DNA of 37,125 nucleotides, taken from IMG/VR virus record IMGVR_UViG_3300027985_000690, positions 1 through 37,125 of that record; one strand, given 5' to 3'. Below are positions 15,400-23,859 of the stretch, in pieces (within the stretch, counting starts at the first letter, position 1; every line of letters begins with the position of its first letter). This DNA comes from a virus. The position numbers and the translations under genes are program-made. Under the pieces are notes generated by a model. The model made no database searches. It worked only from the letters and a program-made list of their open reading frames with translations, and was not told the origin of the DNA.

Positions 15400-15807
15400 A
15401 TGGGCGATCTGTACGTCACCAACAAGCGATGGACCCTTGAAATCCCGGAGGCCCCCGGGCTGCGCTTTGTGCTGCGTCCGCCCTCCGCTGGAGCCATGGC
15501 CGAGGCCCTGTCTGCCAGCGCTCGCAAAGTCGTTGGCGAAGACGGGCGCGAACGGTCCGAGCTTGACGGGGCGCAGTACAACTTCCGCATTGTGGCCCCT
15601 GCGATTGTGGACGTGGAGGGCCTGGGCGAGGAAGACGACTCTGGCGAGATCGTGCCGATCGTCTGGCGCGAGTTGGACGCCGGGCAGCGCCTCGACGCCG
15701 TGCGGCGGCTGAGCCCGTGGCTCTGGACCCGCCTCCACGCCGCCGTGTCTGAGCGCACCGAGCTGTCCCCGGAGGGTGTCTCTCTCTGCGCTCAGGATGG
15801 CCGCTGA
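15400..15807 (+). CDS. Tail assembly chaperone, short form (lambda gpG-like)
   Basis: A 135-residue protein between the tail tube and the tape measure. This is the position of the tail assembly chaperone, which binds the tape measure during tail building. ATG 15400 follows TAGGAG. The sequence (KRWTLEIPEAPGLRFVLRPP, then WRELDAGQRLDAVRRLSPWLW) fits a small alpha/beta chaperone but shows no diagnostic motif. Its last 31 bases overlap the next reading frame and contain a TCTCTCTCT tract suited to -2 frameshifting, so a fraction of ribosomes may make a longer fusion. Confidence 0.7.
   Translation: MGDLYVTNKRWTLEIPEAPGLRFVLRPPSAGAMAEALSASARKVVGEDGRERSELDGAQYNFRIVAPAIVDVEGLGEEDDSGEIVPIVWRELDAGQRLDAVRRLSPWLWTRLHAAVSERTELSPEGVSLCAQDGR
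15779..15787 (+). other. Candidate -2 ribosomal frameshift site
   Basis: The tract TCTCTCTCT is read in the chaperone frame as GTC TCT CTC TGC. Shifting TCT (15781) and CTC (15784) back by two bases places both tRNAs on identical codons (TCT at 15779, CTC at 15782), so re-pairing is perfect. Translation then continues at 15785 in the frame of the next gene to its stop at 16189, giving a fusion of about 263 residues. Use of the site is inferred. Confidence 0.55.
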
Positions 15808-16189
15808 GCTAGTCGCAGACGACTCCGGCACCTACGACTGCGCCGGCTGCTCAGAGTACATACAGAGGCGCCGGGGCTGCTCCAGGCATGGGTGGCCCCG
15901 GCCCCGCACTCCGTCCGGGCAGATCGTCGGCGGCAGCGGCCAAGTGGAGTTCTTTCACGACTGCGTTGCAAACCTCGTGCCACCGTGGGCGCTGAGCTAC
16001 GCACGGGCCTACCAGTGGCACCGGAGCGGCGGCCAGTTTTTGCCGGGCTCGCCTAGCACTTGGCCGGCGATCTACGCCCAAGCGCTGGGTGTGCTATCCT
16101 CTGCTGTGGCCGAGATCGAGGACCGGCGGCGACGGAAGGCGTCGAAAGGCGGTGACGGCCAGACGGGCAAGCGGACGTTTGGGAGGTAG
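15797..16189 (+). CDS. Tail assembly chaperone extension (GT-like second part)
   Basis: A 130-residue frame from ATG 15797; GTG 15776 is also in frame. It is in the -2/+1 frame relative to the preceding gene and overlaps its end. It contains CAGC...C near the start, perhaps a zinc site, then WALSYARAYQWHRSGGQF and a basic tail. In many siphoviruses and in Mu the second part is made only as an extension by frameshifting. The weak ribosome binding site here, with AGG touching the ATG, supports that. It could also be translated alone. Confidence 0.65.
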   Translation: MAAELVADDSGTYDCAGCSEYIQRRRGCSRHGWPRPRTPSGQIVGGSGQVEFFHDCVANLVPPWALSYARAYQWHRSGGQFLPGSPSTWPAIYAQALGVLSSAVAEIEDRRRRKASKGGDGQTGKRTFGR

Positions 16190-16191
16190 CG

Positions 16192-18579
16192 GTGCCGGAC
16201 AGCGTAGTCAAGATCGCCGTTACCGCAGAGGACGCTGCCAGCCCCAAACTGGACGCAGTTGCCAAATCCGTCCAAAAGGTGGACGAAGCGTCAGCCAAAG
16301 GCGCAAAGTCTACCGAGGCGCTTGGCAAGAGCTTTGCAGCAACAAGCAAGTATGCGAGCTTGCTTGGAAGCGGCGTAAAGCTGCTTGCCGCCAACATTGG
16401 CCCCACCGCTCTGGTAGGCGCATTCACCGCCGCTGTCAAGTCTGCAATTGATCTAGGCCGGGCAATGTCCCGGGTGTCTACGCTGATCCCTGGACAATCT
16501 GCGCTGCTCGAACGGCTTGGAGACAGCGCACGCAGGCTGTCGCAGGCCTACGCACTGGCCGCCACGGACGTTGCAGCCGGCACGTTTCAGGCGATCTCCG
16601 CTGGCGTCTCTGCGGGCGAGGCTGCCCGGTTCATGGAGACCGCAGCGCAGTCGGCCACCGCTGGCTTTGCCACCATGGAGGAGACCGTTAGCGGGCTCAC
16701 CACGGTGCTTAATGCCTACGGGCTGCGCACGACGGAGGCGGCAAAGGTTAGCGACGCGTTCTTTGCGGCCAACAAGCTCGGCGTCACTACGTCCAGAGAG
16801 TTGGGGGCCTCGCTCGGGCAGGTTGTCGGCGTGGCCGCCTCGCTCAATGTCGGCTATGAGGAGTTGCTGTCCGCTACCGTTGCATTGACCAAGGGCGGGA
16901 TCTCGACCGCCGAAAGCATGACCGGCCTGCGGGCAATCCTGGCGTCCGTGCTTTCGCCCGCCGAAGATGCGCAGGTAGCGGCCCGTGAGCTTGGGATCAC
17001 TTGGGATGCCACAGTCGCAAAGACCGAGGGCCTAACCGGCATCATTGACCGTTTGCGCATTGCTCAGGAGCGCGGCGGCGAGGAAATGGTCGCGCGCCTA
17101 GTGCCCCGTGTCGAGGCGCTAAGCAAGGCGTTTGTGCTGATCTCCGAGACCGGCGGGCGGGATTTTGCCGCCACGCTTGACGAGATCACGAAGAAGTCGG
17201 GACAGACGGCCGAGGCGCTGGCAGAAGTCGAGAAGTCCGCCAGTTTCCGCTTTGACCGGGCACTGGCCAGGATCAAGACTGGCGCCACCGAGCTTGGCAG
17301 CGTCACCTTGCCCGCCCTTGCAGTAGCGGCGGACTTCGCTGGCCAGACCACAAAGCAGTGGGCAGAGGGGCTGAATGTCCTAGACATTTCGAGCCGCTCG
17401 GCATACGAAAACTTCATCATTCTCAATCGCCAGTTTACGCCGCTAGGCGCCACCGTCTCGGCGTTGATGAACGGCTATGAGTCGCTGACCGGGCGCACGA
17501 TAGACCTGTCCACGTCCACCGAGCAACTGCGCGAACAAACGCAAGCGCTGGGCGACACGCTGGGCAGCCTGTTTGGCCGTGGCGTTGCCGCCGCGGCAAG
17601 CGGGCTGCAAGAACTGGCGGCCAGGCACGACGAGATCCTTGGGCGCAAGGGGCAACTGGGAGAAGAAGCCAAGCGATCCGCCGATGCCATGAACGTCATG
17701 GCGGCGTCTGCGACGGCTTCGGCCGCCGCAATGGAGCGCCTGCGACGCGAGCGGGACCTGGCGATCGGGCAGCAACTCCAGCTCATTGACCTGGAAATGG
17801 AGGGCCTGGCGCAGGAGCAAGCGGGCGCCGCAGGCTTCACGCCGACCGGGGCTGGCGTCGCACCAGAACCCGCCCCGGATCTTGGCGCAATTGGCGGGCT
17901 CGGCGAGGCCGTCAAGGGGTCGTTTGACGCCAACGCCGCGCCGGAAAGCACGTTCGGAAGCCTGGTTGAAGATGCACTGTCGCTTGTCGGAATCTCGTTT
18001 GACGGCTACATCGGCCAGATCAACGAGGCGGAAAAGGCAAATCAGGAGTTCGCTGAGTCGCTGCGTGAGATCGGGTTCGCAATGTCGGACGTTGCGGGAC
18101 CGTTTGCTAGCGCCATGGTCACGGCCATTGAGTCCGTTGTGGACGGCGAGCAGTCGTTTGCTAGTGCCATGGCCGGCATGGCCCGGTCTTTCCTGCGTTC
18201 GATCGGCTCTCAGGCAACGGCCAAGGCGGCGTATGCGTTTGCCGAGGGCCTGTTCCTCTTGTCCCAGAAGCGCTACGATGATGCCGGCCTGGCGTTCCTG
18301 AGCGCAACAAAGTTTGGCCTTGTCGCAGGCGCAAGCTACGCGGCAAGCACGGCGTTTGCAGGCGGTGGCGGCGGCGGCGGCCGTCGAGTCTCCGCAGCGG
18401 ACGGCGGCTCCCGCTCCGTCGCCCAGCCTGCAGCCCAGGCCAGCCAGCAGGCCACCCAGCCCGTGACGGAAGTGTTCAATATCACCGTGCAGGGCTCGCT
18501 GGTGCGGGAGCGCGACCTAGGCCGCTACGTCGATGAGGCCACCCGAGACGCCCGCCGCAGTGGCGCGAGCAGGAGCTAG
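16192..18579 (+). CDS. Tail tape measure protein
   Basis: A 795-residue protein, one of the two longest structural genes. GTG 16192 follows GGAGG. The TP901-type tape-measure core lies around residues 100-330, with ETAAQSATAGFATMEETVSG, a VTTSRELGASLGQVVGVAAS stretch and TKGGISTAESMTGLRAILAS. Hydrophobic segments lie near residues 55-85 and again after 690. A Gly-rich stretch precedes the C-terminus. It fixes tail length and passes into the host envelope on injection. At about 1.5 angstrom per residue, 795 residues predict a tail near 120 nm. Confidence 0.93.
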   Translation: MPDSVVKIAVTAEDAASPKLDAVAKSVQKVDEASAKGAKSTEALGKSFAATSKYASLLGSGVKLLAANIGPTALVGAFTAAVKSAIDLGRAMSRVSTLIPGQSALLERLGDSARRLSQAYALAATDVAAGTFQAISAGVSAGEAARFMETAAQSATAGFATMEETVSGLTTVLNAYGLRTTEAAKVSDAFFAANKLGVTTSRELGASLGQVVGVAASLNVGYEELLSATVALTKGGISTAESMTGLRAILASVLSPAEDAQVAARELGITWDATVAKTEGLTGIIDRLRIAQERGGEEMVARLVPRVEALSKAFVLISETGGRDFAATLDEITKKSGQTAEALAEVEKSASFRFDRALARIKTGATELGSVTLPALAVAADFAGQTTKQWAEGLNVLDISSRSAYENFIILNRQFTPLGATVSALMNGYESLTGRTIDLSTSTEQLREQTQALGDTLGSLFGRGVAAAASGLQELAARHDEILGRKGQLGEEAKRSADAMNVMAASATASAAAMERLRRERDLAIGQQLQLIDLEMEGLAQEQAGAAGFTPTGAGVAPEPAPDLGAIGGLGEAVKGSFDANAAPESTFGSLVEDALSLVGISFDGYIGQINEAEKANQEFAESLREIGFAMSDVAGPFASAMVTAIESVVDGEQSFASAMAGMARSFLRSIGSQATAKAAYAFAEGLFLLSQKRYDDAGLAFLSATKFGLVAGASYAASTAFAGGGGGGGRRVSAADGGSRSVAQPAAQASQQATQPVTEVFNITVQGSLVRERDLGRYVDEATRDARRSGASRS

Positions 18580-18580
18580 C

Positions 18581-19393
18581 ATGCCGGCCGGCACCATCCC
18601 GTTTCTCGCCTGGCAGATTGTGATTGAAACCGGGGTCAACGACGACCTTGTGTTTGACGAAAACGGCGGTCTGCTTGGGCCATGGACCTGCACGATCCCG
18701 CCCGGGACCTACTACTGGGGCGTGAATGCCGGCGACGGCGAGTTTAGCGCAGCCGTCGAAACTGCCATCAATCTGATCATTGGCCCGACGAACAACTACC
18801 TGTTCACGCCAAACCTGTTGACTGGCGCGTTGGATTTCCAGGCCGACGGCGGCGGGGTCAACAGCCGGCTCTTGTTCGGCTCGGCTGGCACGACCCTTGA
18901 CCCGGCGGTCCTTGGATGCAACGCTGCAACGAAAACGCTAGTCGGCGGGCCTGTTTACACGGCCACGAGCGACTTTCAGATCGGCCGGGCATGGTTTCCT
19001 GAGCAGATCTATGTTGACGACTCCGAGGATCTGCCGGTCTACACGTCAAGCCAGCGGACGATCATGGACGGGTCTACCGTCACGGCGCTCTGGGGCGAGT
19101 ACCGGACCCGCGAGATCACGATCGACGTTCTGCCGGCCAACAAGGTCTTCTCGGGCGACGAACGGGCAGGGCACGCGCAAGAGGCGTGGCTGGCGCAGGT
19201 TGCTGGGCAAGAGCGGCCGAGCGCATGGATTGCCACGGGCGAGACCTTTGCTTTCGTCCCTGACTACTCCGTGCCCACAACCTACGGCCTGTACAAGCCC
19301 ATGGGCCGGGACTGGATCTCGACCCAGCCGTTTGCGACCTCCGTGCCCGGCCTGAGGCGCTACGATCTCTCAATCCCCATGGTGCTTGTCTAG
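18581..19393 (+). CDS. Distal tail protein (minor tail)
   Basis: A 270-residue protein directly after the tape measure, where distal tail (Dit-like) or minor tail proteins are encoded. ATG 18581 follows AGGAG. The sequence is beta-rich with aromatic clusters (GPWTCTIPPGTYYWG, IGRAWFPEQIY) and ends RRYDLSIPMVLV. No catalytic motif is seen. It probably forms part of the ring that joins the tube to the tip hub. Family not recognised beyond position. Confidence 0.55.
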   Translation: MPAGTIPFLAWQIVIETGVNDDLVFDENGGLLGPWTCTIPPGTYYWGVNAGDGEFSAAVETAINLIIGPTNNYLFTPNLLTGALDFQADGGGVNSRLLFGSAGTTLDPAVLGCNAATKTLVGGPVYTATSDFQIGRAWFPEQIYVDDSEDLPVYTSSQRTIMDGSTVTALWGEYRTREITIDVLPANKVFSGDERAGHAQEAWLAQVAGQERPSAWIATGETFAFVPDYSVPTTYGLYKPMGRDWISTQPFATSVPGLRRYDLSIPMVLV

Positions 19394-19405
19394 CCCGGAG
19401 GCCCC

Positions 19406-21841
19406 ATGCCCAGCACCTATACCGCCGAGCTGGCCCGCAAGGCAAGCGGCTGGATTCTGTATGCCACCGTGGAGGGCTGGGGGCGCCGTGTAGGGGCCGT
19501 TGGGTCTGCCCTGCAAGGAGCGTACCGGCTAGCCACGCGAGACCCTTACAGCCTCGGCTGCACGGCGATAGAGGCAGATCCATACCTGCCGTGCTTGGAC
19601 TCGCCCGGCTATGTGCTGGACGAATCGATCGACGTTCGCGAAGGCAAGACTTCGTCGGGAACGCTGGCCCTGCATGCAGCGGATATGCCAGTGCGGGAGC
19701 GGGGCCTGGCAGCGCACGGATGGGGCGACGGGACGATCACGGATCTCATTGCGATCTCTGGCCCGGCGCACGCCTCGCACGCTGCGACCGGGGGCGTCTG
19801 GAAGCTGGCAGCGGACCTTAGCGCCGTCGCTGTGTCCATGACCCTGGTGTCTACGGCCGGGCTGGCGGCTGGCGATGCGCTCTGGATTGGGTCGGAGGTT
19901 GTCGTCGTGACGGGTTTTGGCGGCCCCGGGGCTGTATCTATTGCCCGGGCCTGCCACGGCACCACGGCCACGGCGCACCGGACGGCGGCAAACGGTGGCG
20001 AGGGCTTTCTGTACGACCGCCCCAAGCACCTGCGATCTCGGGCCGTCTCGCTCTACGCAGCGCTGCGGGACAGCACGACCGGCGAGCTACAGGACCCCGC
20101 CCAGCATCGCCTACTCTGGACCGGCCGGGTGGATGACTGGCGGCTGTCCCAGGATGGGCTGGTCTACGAGATCGCTTGCTCTGGCTCGCTTGGCTACCTG
20201 GACCGGACGATCGGCCGGGGGCAAGTCAGGGGCAAGGTGGCACGAACCTTGCTTGAAGGCGTAAGCCAGACGGATCAGCAGTGGTTCTTTGACCTTGCAC
20301 GGCCGGCGGACCCTGCGGGGACCCTGGGCTCTGGCGTGCCTGACTACCCCTCGGGCGAGTTCTACGCCCGCTTGGGTGACCGGGTCGTTCGTTGCCGTGC
20401 GATCTCGGACGTGACCGGCCTAGCGGCCCGCTTCGTTGTCGAGGCATGGGGCTTGCTGGGCACGGACGCCACCCCGCCAGATTCGAGCGAGACCTTCTGC
20501 GACGTGGTGCTCTCGCACCCCTCGCCCGGCGACGACTCCCCGATCCAACTGTTCACCACGCCAGCCGGCAATCCCGCGACTCATCCGCTTGACCTGTTGC
20601 TGACGATGATCACTAGCACCGGGGCCTATCACGGAGCCGGCGCAAACGGTGACGCAGACAGCCTGCCCGCTGACTGGGGCCTGGGGCGGCTGGTCTCGAC
20701 GATCGACCTGGAGAGCTTCAATCGCCTGCGGTCTCGGCATCTTCCGCTGAGCTACTCTCGGGCCGTGCTGGGCTGGGACGGCAAGGGCGTGCGGGTGCGT
20801 GAGTGGGCAGAAGAGGAGGTCTTCGGGCCGCTGTCCTGGTTCTTCGTGCCCAGTTCGGACGGTCGCCTTGCGGTGGGCGAGATCCGCGACCTGTACCCGC
20901 TGGACAGCCCGGGCACGATCACGACTGCGGACATTGTGATTGACGGCGGCCTGCCCGCCATTCAGGTAGGCGGTGATCTGGGATCCACAACGACGTGGAG
21001 CACCTGGCGCATGGGCTACCTGCCCGGCGACGACGACGATCCGGCCCTCACGATCCGCTATCGGTCGCAGGAAGTGGCCGAGCGAATGCCTCAGGATGAC
21101 AGCGAGATCGCCTGGGACATGACCGCCGTTGACCCGGGCAGTGCGCTGGGCACGATCCATGCCATCGCCGTTTCGACCGCTGAGCGCCGGGCCTTCCCGC
21201 TGCCCGCCGTGACCGTGACCGTGGGCTTGCACAAGGCCGAGCTTGTCTTGACTTCGCCCGTGCTGGTGACGCTGCCCATGGTGCCCAACCCGCTCACTGG
21301 CGAGCGAGGCTTGACCCGAGCCCCGGCCGCAGTGATCGGGCGGGCGATCGACTTTGACGCCGGGACAATCACGCTCCGTTTGCTCCTGCTGCGCGAGTAC
21401 GATACCGGGCACTGGGCGCCCTCGCTGGAGGTCGTGTCCGCAGTCGGCTCGCCCCCTACGATCGACGTGGCGCAGAGCTCCTACAGCAACGCTGCACTCG
21501 GCGGCGGGCTCCCCACGCTAGACGTGGACGCCTTCGCAGTGGGCGATCTGGTCATGCTCGTTGACCAGGACGGGGCGCCGCTCTGTGACAACGCCGTTGC
21601 GATTACTGCCGTCAACTACGTTGGGCCGCCGACGGACTCGATCAACATCTTTGCAGACTTCACGCTGTTGGGGGCCCCTGTTTTGCCCTCCGCAGGAGAT
21701 CGGATTGTGTACGCCCACTGGAACACCGGCGGCACGCCCTCGGCCGTCTGGACTGCTACCATGCAAGAGTCCGTGGCCCAGGCTGACGAGACCACCCAGG
21801 CGCTGCCCGACGGGTCGGCGCCCTACGTCTACGGGGGCTGA
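19406..21841 (+). CDS. Large tail-tip/baseplate hub protein
   Basis: An 811-residue protein, the longest in the window. ATG 19406 follows GGAGG. The N-terminal 100 residues (YTAELARKASGWILYATVEG, then DSPGYVLDESIDVREGKTS) and the long beta-rich body fit a tail hub or central tip protein. A segment near residues 130-205 (VSMTLVSTAGLAAGDALWIG) resembles the small beta domain common in phage tip proteins. The last 60 residues are likely a tip or fibre-attachment region. It follows the distal tail gene and precedes smaller tip components. Function inferred from size and position. Confidence 0.6.
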   Translation: MPSTYTAELARKASGWILYATVEGWGRRVGAVGSALQGAYRLATRDPYSLGCTAIEADPYLPCLDSPGYVLDESIDVREGKTSSGTLALHAADMPVRERGLAAHGWGDGTITDLIAISGPAHASHAATGGVWKLAADLSAVAVSMTLVSTAGLAAGDALWIGSEVVVVTGFGGPGAVSIARACHGTTATAHRTAANGGEGFLYDRPKHLRSRAVSLYAALRDSTTGELQDPAQHRLLWTGRVDDWRLSQDGLVYEIACSGSLGYLDRTIGRGQVRGKVARTLLEGVSQTDQQWFFDLARPADPAGTLGSGVPDYPSGEFYARLGDRVVRCRAISDVTGLAARFVVEAWGLLGTDATPPDSSETFCDVVLSHPSPGDDSPIQLFTTPAGNPATHPLDLLLTMITSTGAYHGAGANGDADSLPADWGLGRLVSTIDLESFNRLRSRHLPLSYSRAVLGWDGKGVRVREWAEEEVFGPLSWFFVPSSDGRLAVGEIRDLYPLDSPGTITTADIVIDGGLPAIQVGGDLGSTTTWSTWRMGYLPGDDDDPALTIRYRSQEVAERMPQDDSEIAWDMTAVDPGSALGTIHAIAVSTAERRAFPLPAVTVTVGLHKAELVLTSPVLVTLPMVPNPLTGERGLTRAPAAVIGRAIDFDAGTITLRLLLLREYDTGHWAPSLEVVSAVGSPPTIDVAQSSYSNAALGGGLPTLDVDAFAVGDLVMLVDQDGAPLCDNAVAITAVNYVGPPTDSINIFADFTLLGAPVLPSAGDRIVYAHWNTGGTPSAVWTATMQESVAQADETTQALPDGSAPYVYGG

Positions 21842-21843
21842 GC

Positions 21844-23340
21844 GTGCCAGATCTTGACTACAGCGTGCCTGCGGCGGCGACCGTTCGGGCGCTTGATTCG
21901 GCCGTCTACGCCAGCGGCGCCGGCTATCCGGCAAGCTCGCACATTGGCGTTCGCATGGCCGAGACCGACCGCTTTCTTGCTGCTAACGTGCGGAGATCGT
22001 TTAGCTATGCGTTCCCGCTTGACGACCCGCCGATCGTGGCGGACTACCACGGGGCGGACCTGGGCGAATGGGACGTTGAGATCGCGCCCGTCACGCGCTG
22101 GTGCCAGTTCACGCTGCGGGTCGACTTGATCGCAGGGTCCACCGGAGCGGCGCCCACAGCAACCTTCGTTCCATATGTGGAGCAGCCCAGCGGCGGCACG
22201 CCCTACCTGCTGCCCGCCAACGCCACCGATCTTGCGGCCCTCACCGTCACCGGCGCTGGCGAGCAGACCGTTGGCCCGTTTCTTGTAGACTGCTCTCCCG
22301 GCCGTGCAAAGATTGGGGTCGTGATCCACAGCGCCATTGACACGGCGCCCACTGCGAAGACCGCCGCAATCCCTGCGCAAACTGGCATCCGTGGAGCGTT
22401 CCGTGGAGCCGCTGCCTTGACTTTCAACACCACAAGCCCGCCGGCCCAGGTGATCACGTTCTACGACGCCGCCGGCAACCTAGTCGGCGGCCCGCACCAA
22501 GTGATCAAGGGCGAGAACGGCGGGACAGACGCGCTGCTTTGGCCAGAGCAGGCGGTGTCACCGGCGGCCGTGAGCTACTCCGTGCAAGAGGTGTTCCAAG
22601 TCAAGATTCTGGGCATCGAATGGGAGGAAGTGCCGCCGACCGTCTTAACCGCTGAGGCATCCTCGGTCAACCCGGCGCAACTCCGGGGGCCGTCCTATGT
22701 GGCGGTGCCCAACGAGGCGGCACACTCCTTGCAGCAATTCCGGGCGGCCTCGCACTGGTTCCTGCTGGCCCAAGACGCACAGCACGTTGTCACTTCGCAC
22801 GGCAGGATTCTCGTGCAAGAACGGTATCTTGACTTGCCAATCCTTGGCGCCGGCTACCCGCTCGCAGAAGTGGCACGCTTCGTGACCGACGACGATCCGT
22901 TGGGCGATGAACTGCTAGTGATCTTGCGGGTGTCCGTCGCCGTGGCAGACTGGTGGCGGCAAGGTGCGCCAGGTAACCGGGACCCGGCTACAATCAACAT
23001 CACGGCGCAGGTGGCCAGCGAAGACACGGCGGGGGCGTTTGTCACGGCCGAGACCGGGATCCTTGACATTGACAAGCAGATGACGGGGGGCGTCTCGTTT
23101 GGCGACGGCGGGCGGGAGGGCCAGCGATCTCGGGCGATGCGGGTTGACTGGCCCTGGCCCAGCTACACGCAGTTGCCCGAGCAAACGTTTGGATTCATCG
23201 TGCACCACCCGGACCTTGCGCTGCCGGCCGCAGGCCGTGTGATCAAGATTCATGCCACCGCCAACTCTCCGATCGGCGGGCCGGTCTCCGCAATCTACCT
23301 CCGAGGCGTCACTGTGCTATCATCCCGCAGGAGTAGATAG
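21844..23340 (+). CDS. Tail tip protein, possibly receptor-binding
   Basis: A 498-residue protein starting at GTG 21844, two bases after the previous stop. The sequence is beta-rich throughout, with a mid-protein Cys-poor region and the segments SFSYAFPLDDPPIVADYHG and QTFGFIVHHPDLALPAAGR. It has no enzymatic motif. Its place among distal tail genes suggests a tip, fibre or receptor-binding role. No family recognised. Confidence 0.55.
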   Translation: MPDLDYSVPAAATVRALDSAVYASGAGYPASSHIGVRMAETDRFLAANVRRSFSYAFPLDDPPIVADYHGADLGEWDVEIAPVTRWCQFTLRVDLIAGSTGAAPTATFVPYVEQPSGGTPYLLPANATDLAALTVTGAGEQTVGPFLVDCSPGRAKIGVVIHSAIDTAPTAKTAAIPAQTGIRGAFRGAAALTFNTTSPPAQVITFYDAAGNLVGGPHQVIKGENGGTDALLWPEQAVSPAAVSYSVQEVFQVKILGIEWEEVPPTVLTAEASSVNPAQLRGPSYVAVPNEAAHSLQQFRAASHWFLLAQDAQHVVTSHGRILVQERYLDLPILGAGYPLAEVARFVTDDDPLGDELLVILRVSVAVADWWRQGAPGNRDPATINITAQVASEDTAGAFVTAETGILDIDKQMTGGVSFGDGGREGQRSRAMRVDWPWPSYTQLPEQTFGFIVHHPDLALPAAGRVIKIHATANSPIGGPVSAIYLRGVTVLSSRRSR

Positions 23341-23352
23341 CGGGGGTGAAGC

Positions 23353-23850
23353 GTGGCGAAAGTGATCCCGGCATCGTGGCCCGAGCCTCTGGCGGCCGTG
23401 GACTACGCCACGCACACCGTCCACACTGACGCCGACACGCAAACGATCGTCGAGTCTCACAATTACGAGTTGGCACACTATGTGCGCGGGCATGTAGGGC
23501 AGACCTGGCCCGTGGGCGTCGTGCAGGATGCGACCGGCGTCGCTACGGCCGTGCTCCGCTACCCTCTCACGCCCCGGGGCCTGGTCACGCAGCTCAGGAT
23601 CTCGGCGCTCTTGCACGCAACGAACGCCGGCACCCTCACGATCGTTGACCTCACGGCGCCGGGCTCCAGCGTAGCGATCGCAGTGCCCGCAGCCGTCGCC
23701 CCCGCCTACTCGGCCGTTACCGGCGTGCTCACGCTCGTGGGCTCGGCCGCCACCACGATTGAGGTGCGGCTCACCGCTGCGAGCGGGGCCGACACGATCG
23801 TTCTCCGGTCCCTGTCTATCACCGATGAGTCGCTGGCCGTGCTGCCATAG
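23353..23850 (+). CDS. Small tail-associated protein
   Basis: A 165-residue protein starting at GTG 23353. It opens VAKVIPASWPEPLAAVDY and is then almost entirely beta/Thr-rich (ISALLHATNAGTLTIVDLTA, VRLTAASGADTIVLRSLSI). It reads as a small jelly-roll-like or beta-sandwich domain, probably a tip accessory protein. It has no signal peptide, unlike the three genes that follow. Function unknown. Confidence 0.6.
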   Translation: MAKVIPASWPEPLAAVDYATHTVHTDADTQTIVESHNYELAHYVRGHVGQTWPVGVVQDATGVATAVLRYPLTPRGLVTQLRISALLHATNAGTLTIVDLTAPGSSVAIAVPAAVAPAYSAVTGVLTLVGSAATTIEVRLTAASGADTIVLRSLSITDESLAVLP

Positions 23851-23859
23851 GGGGCGCAA

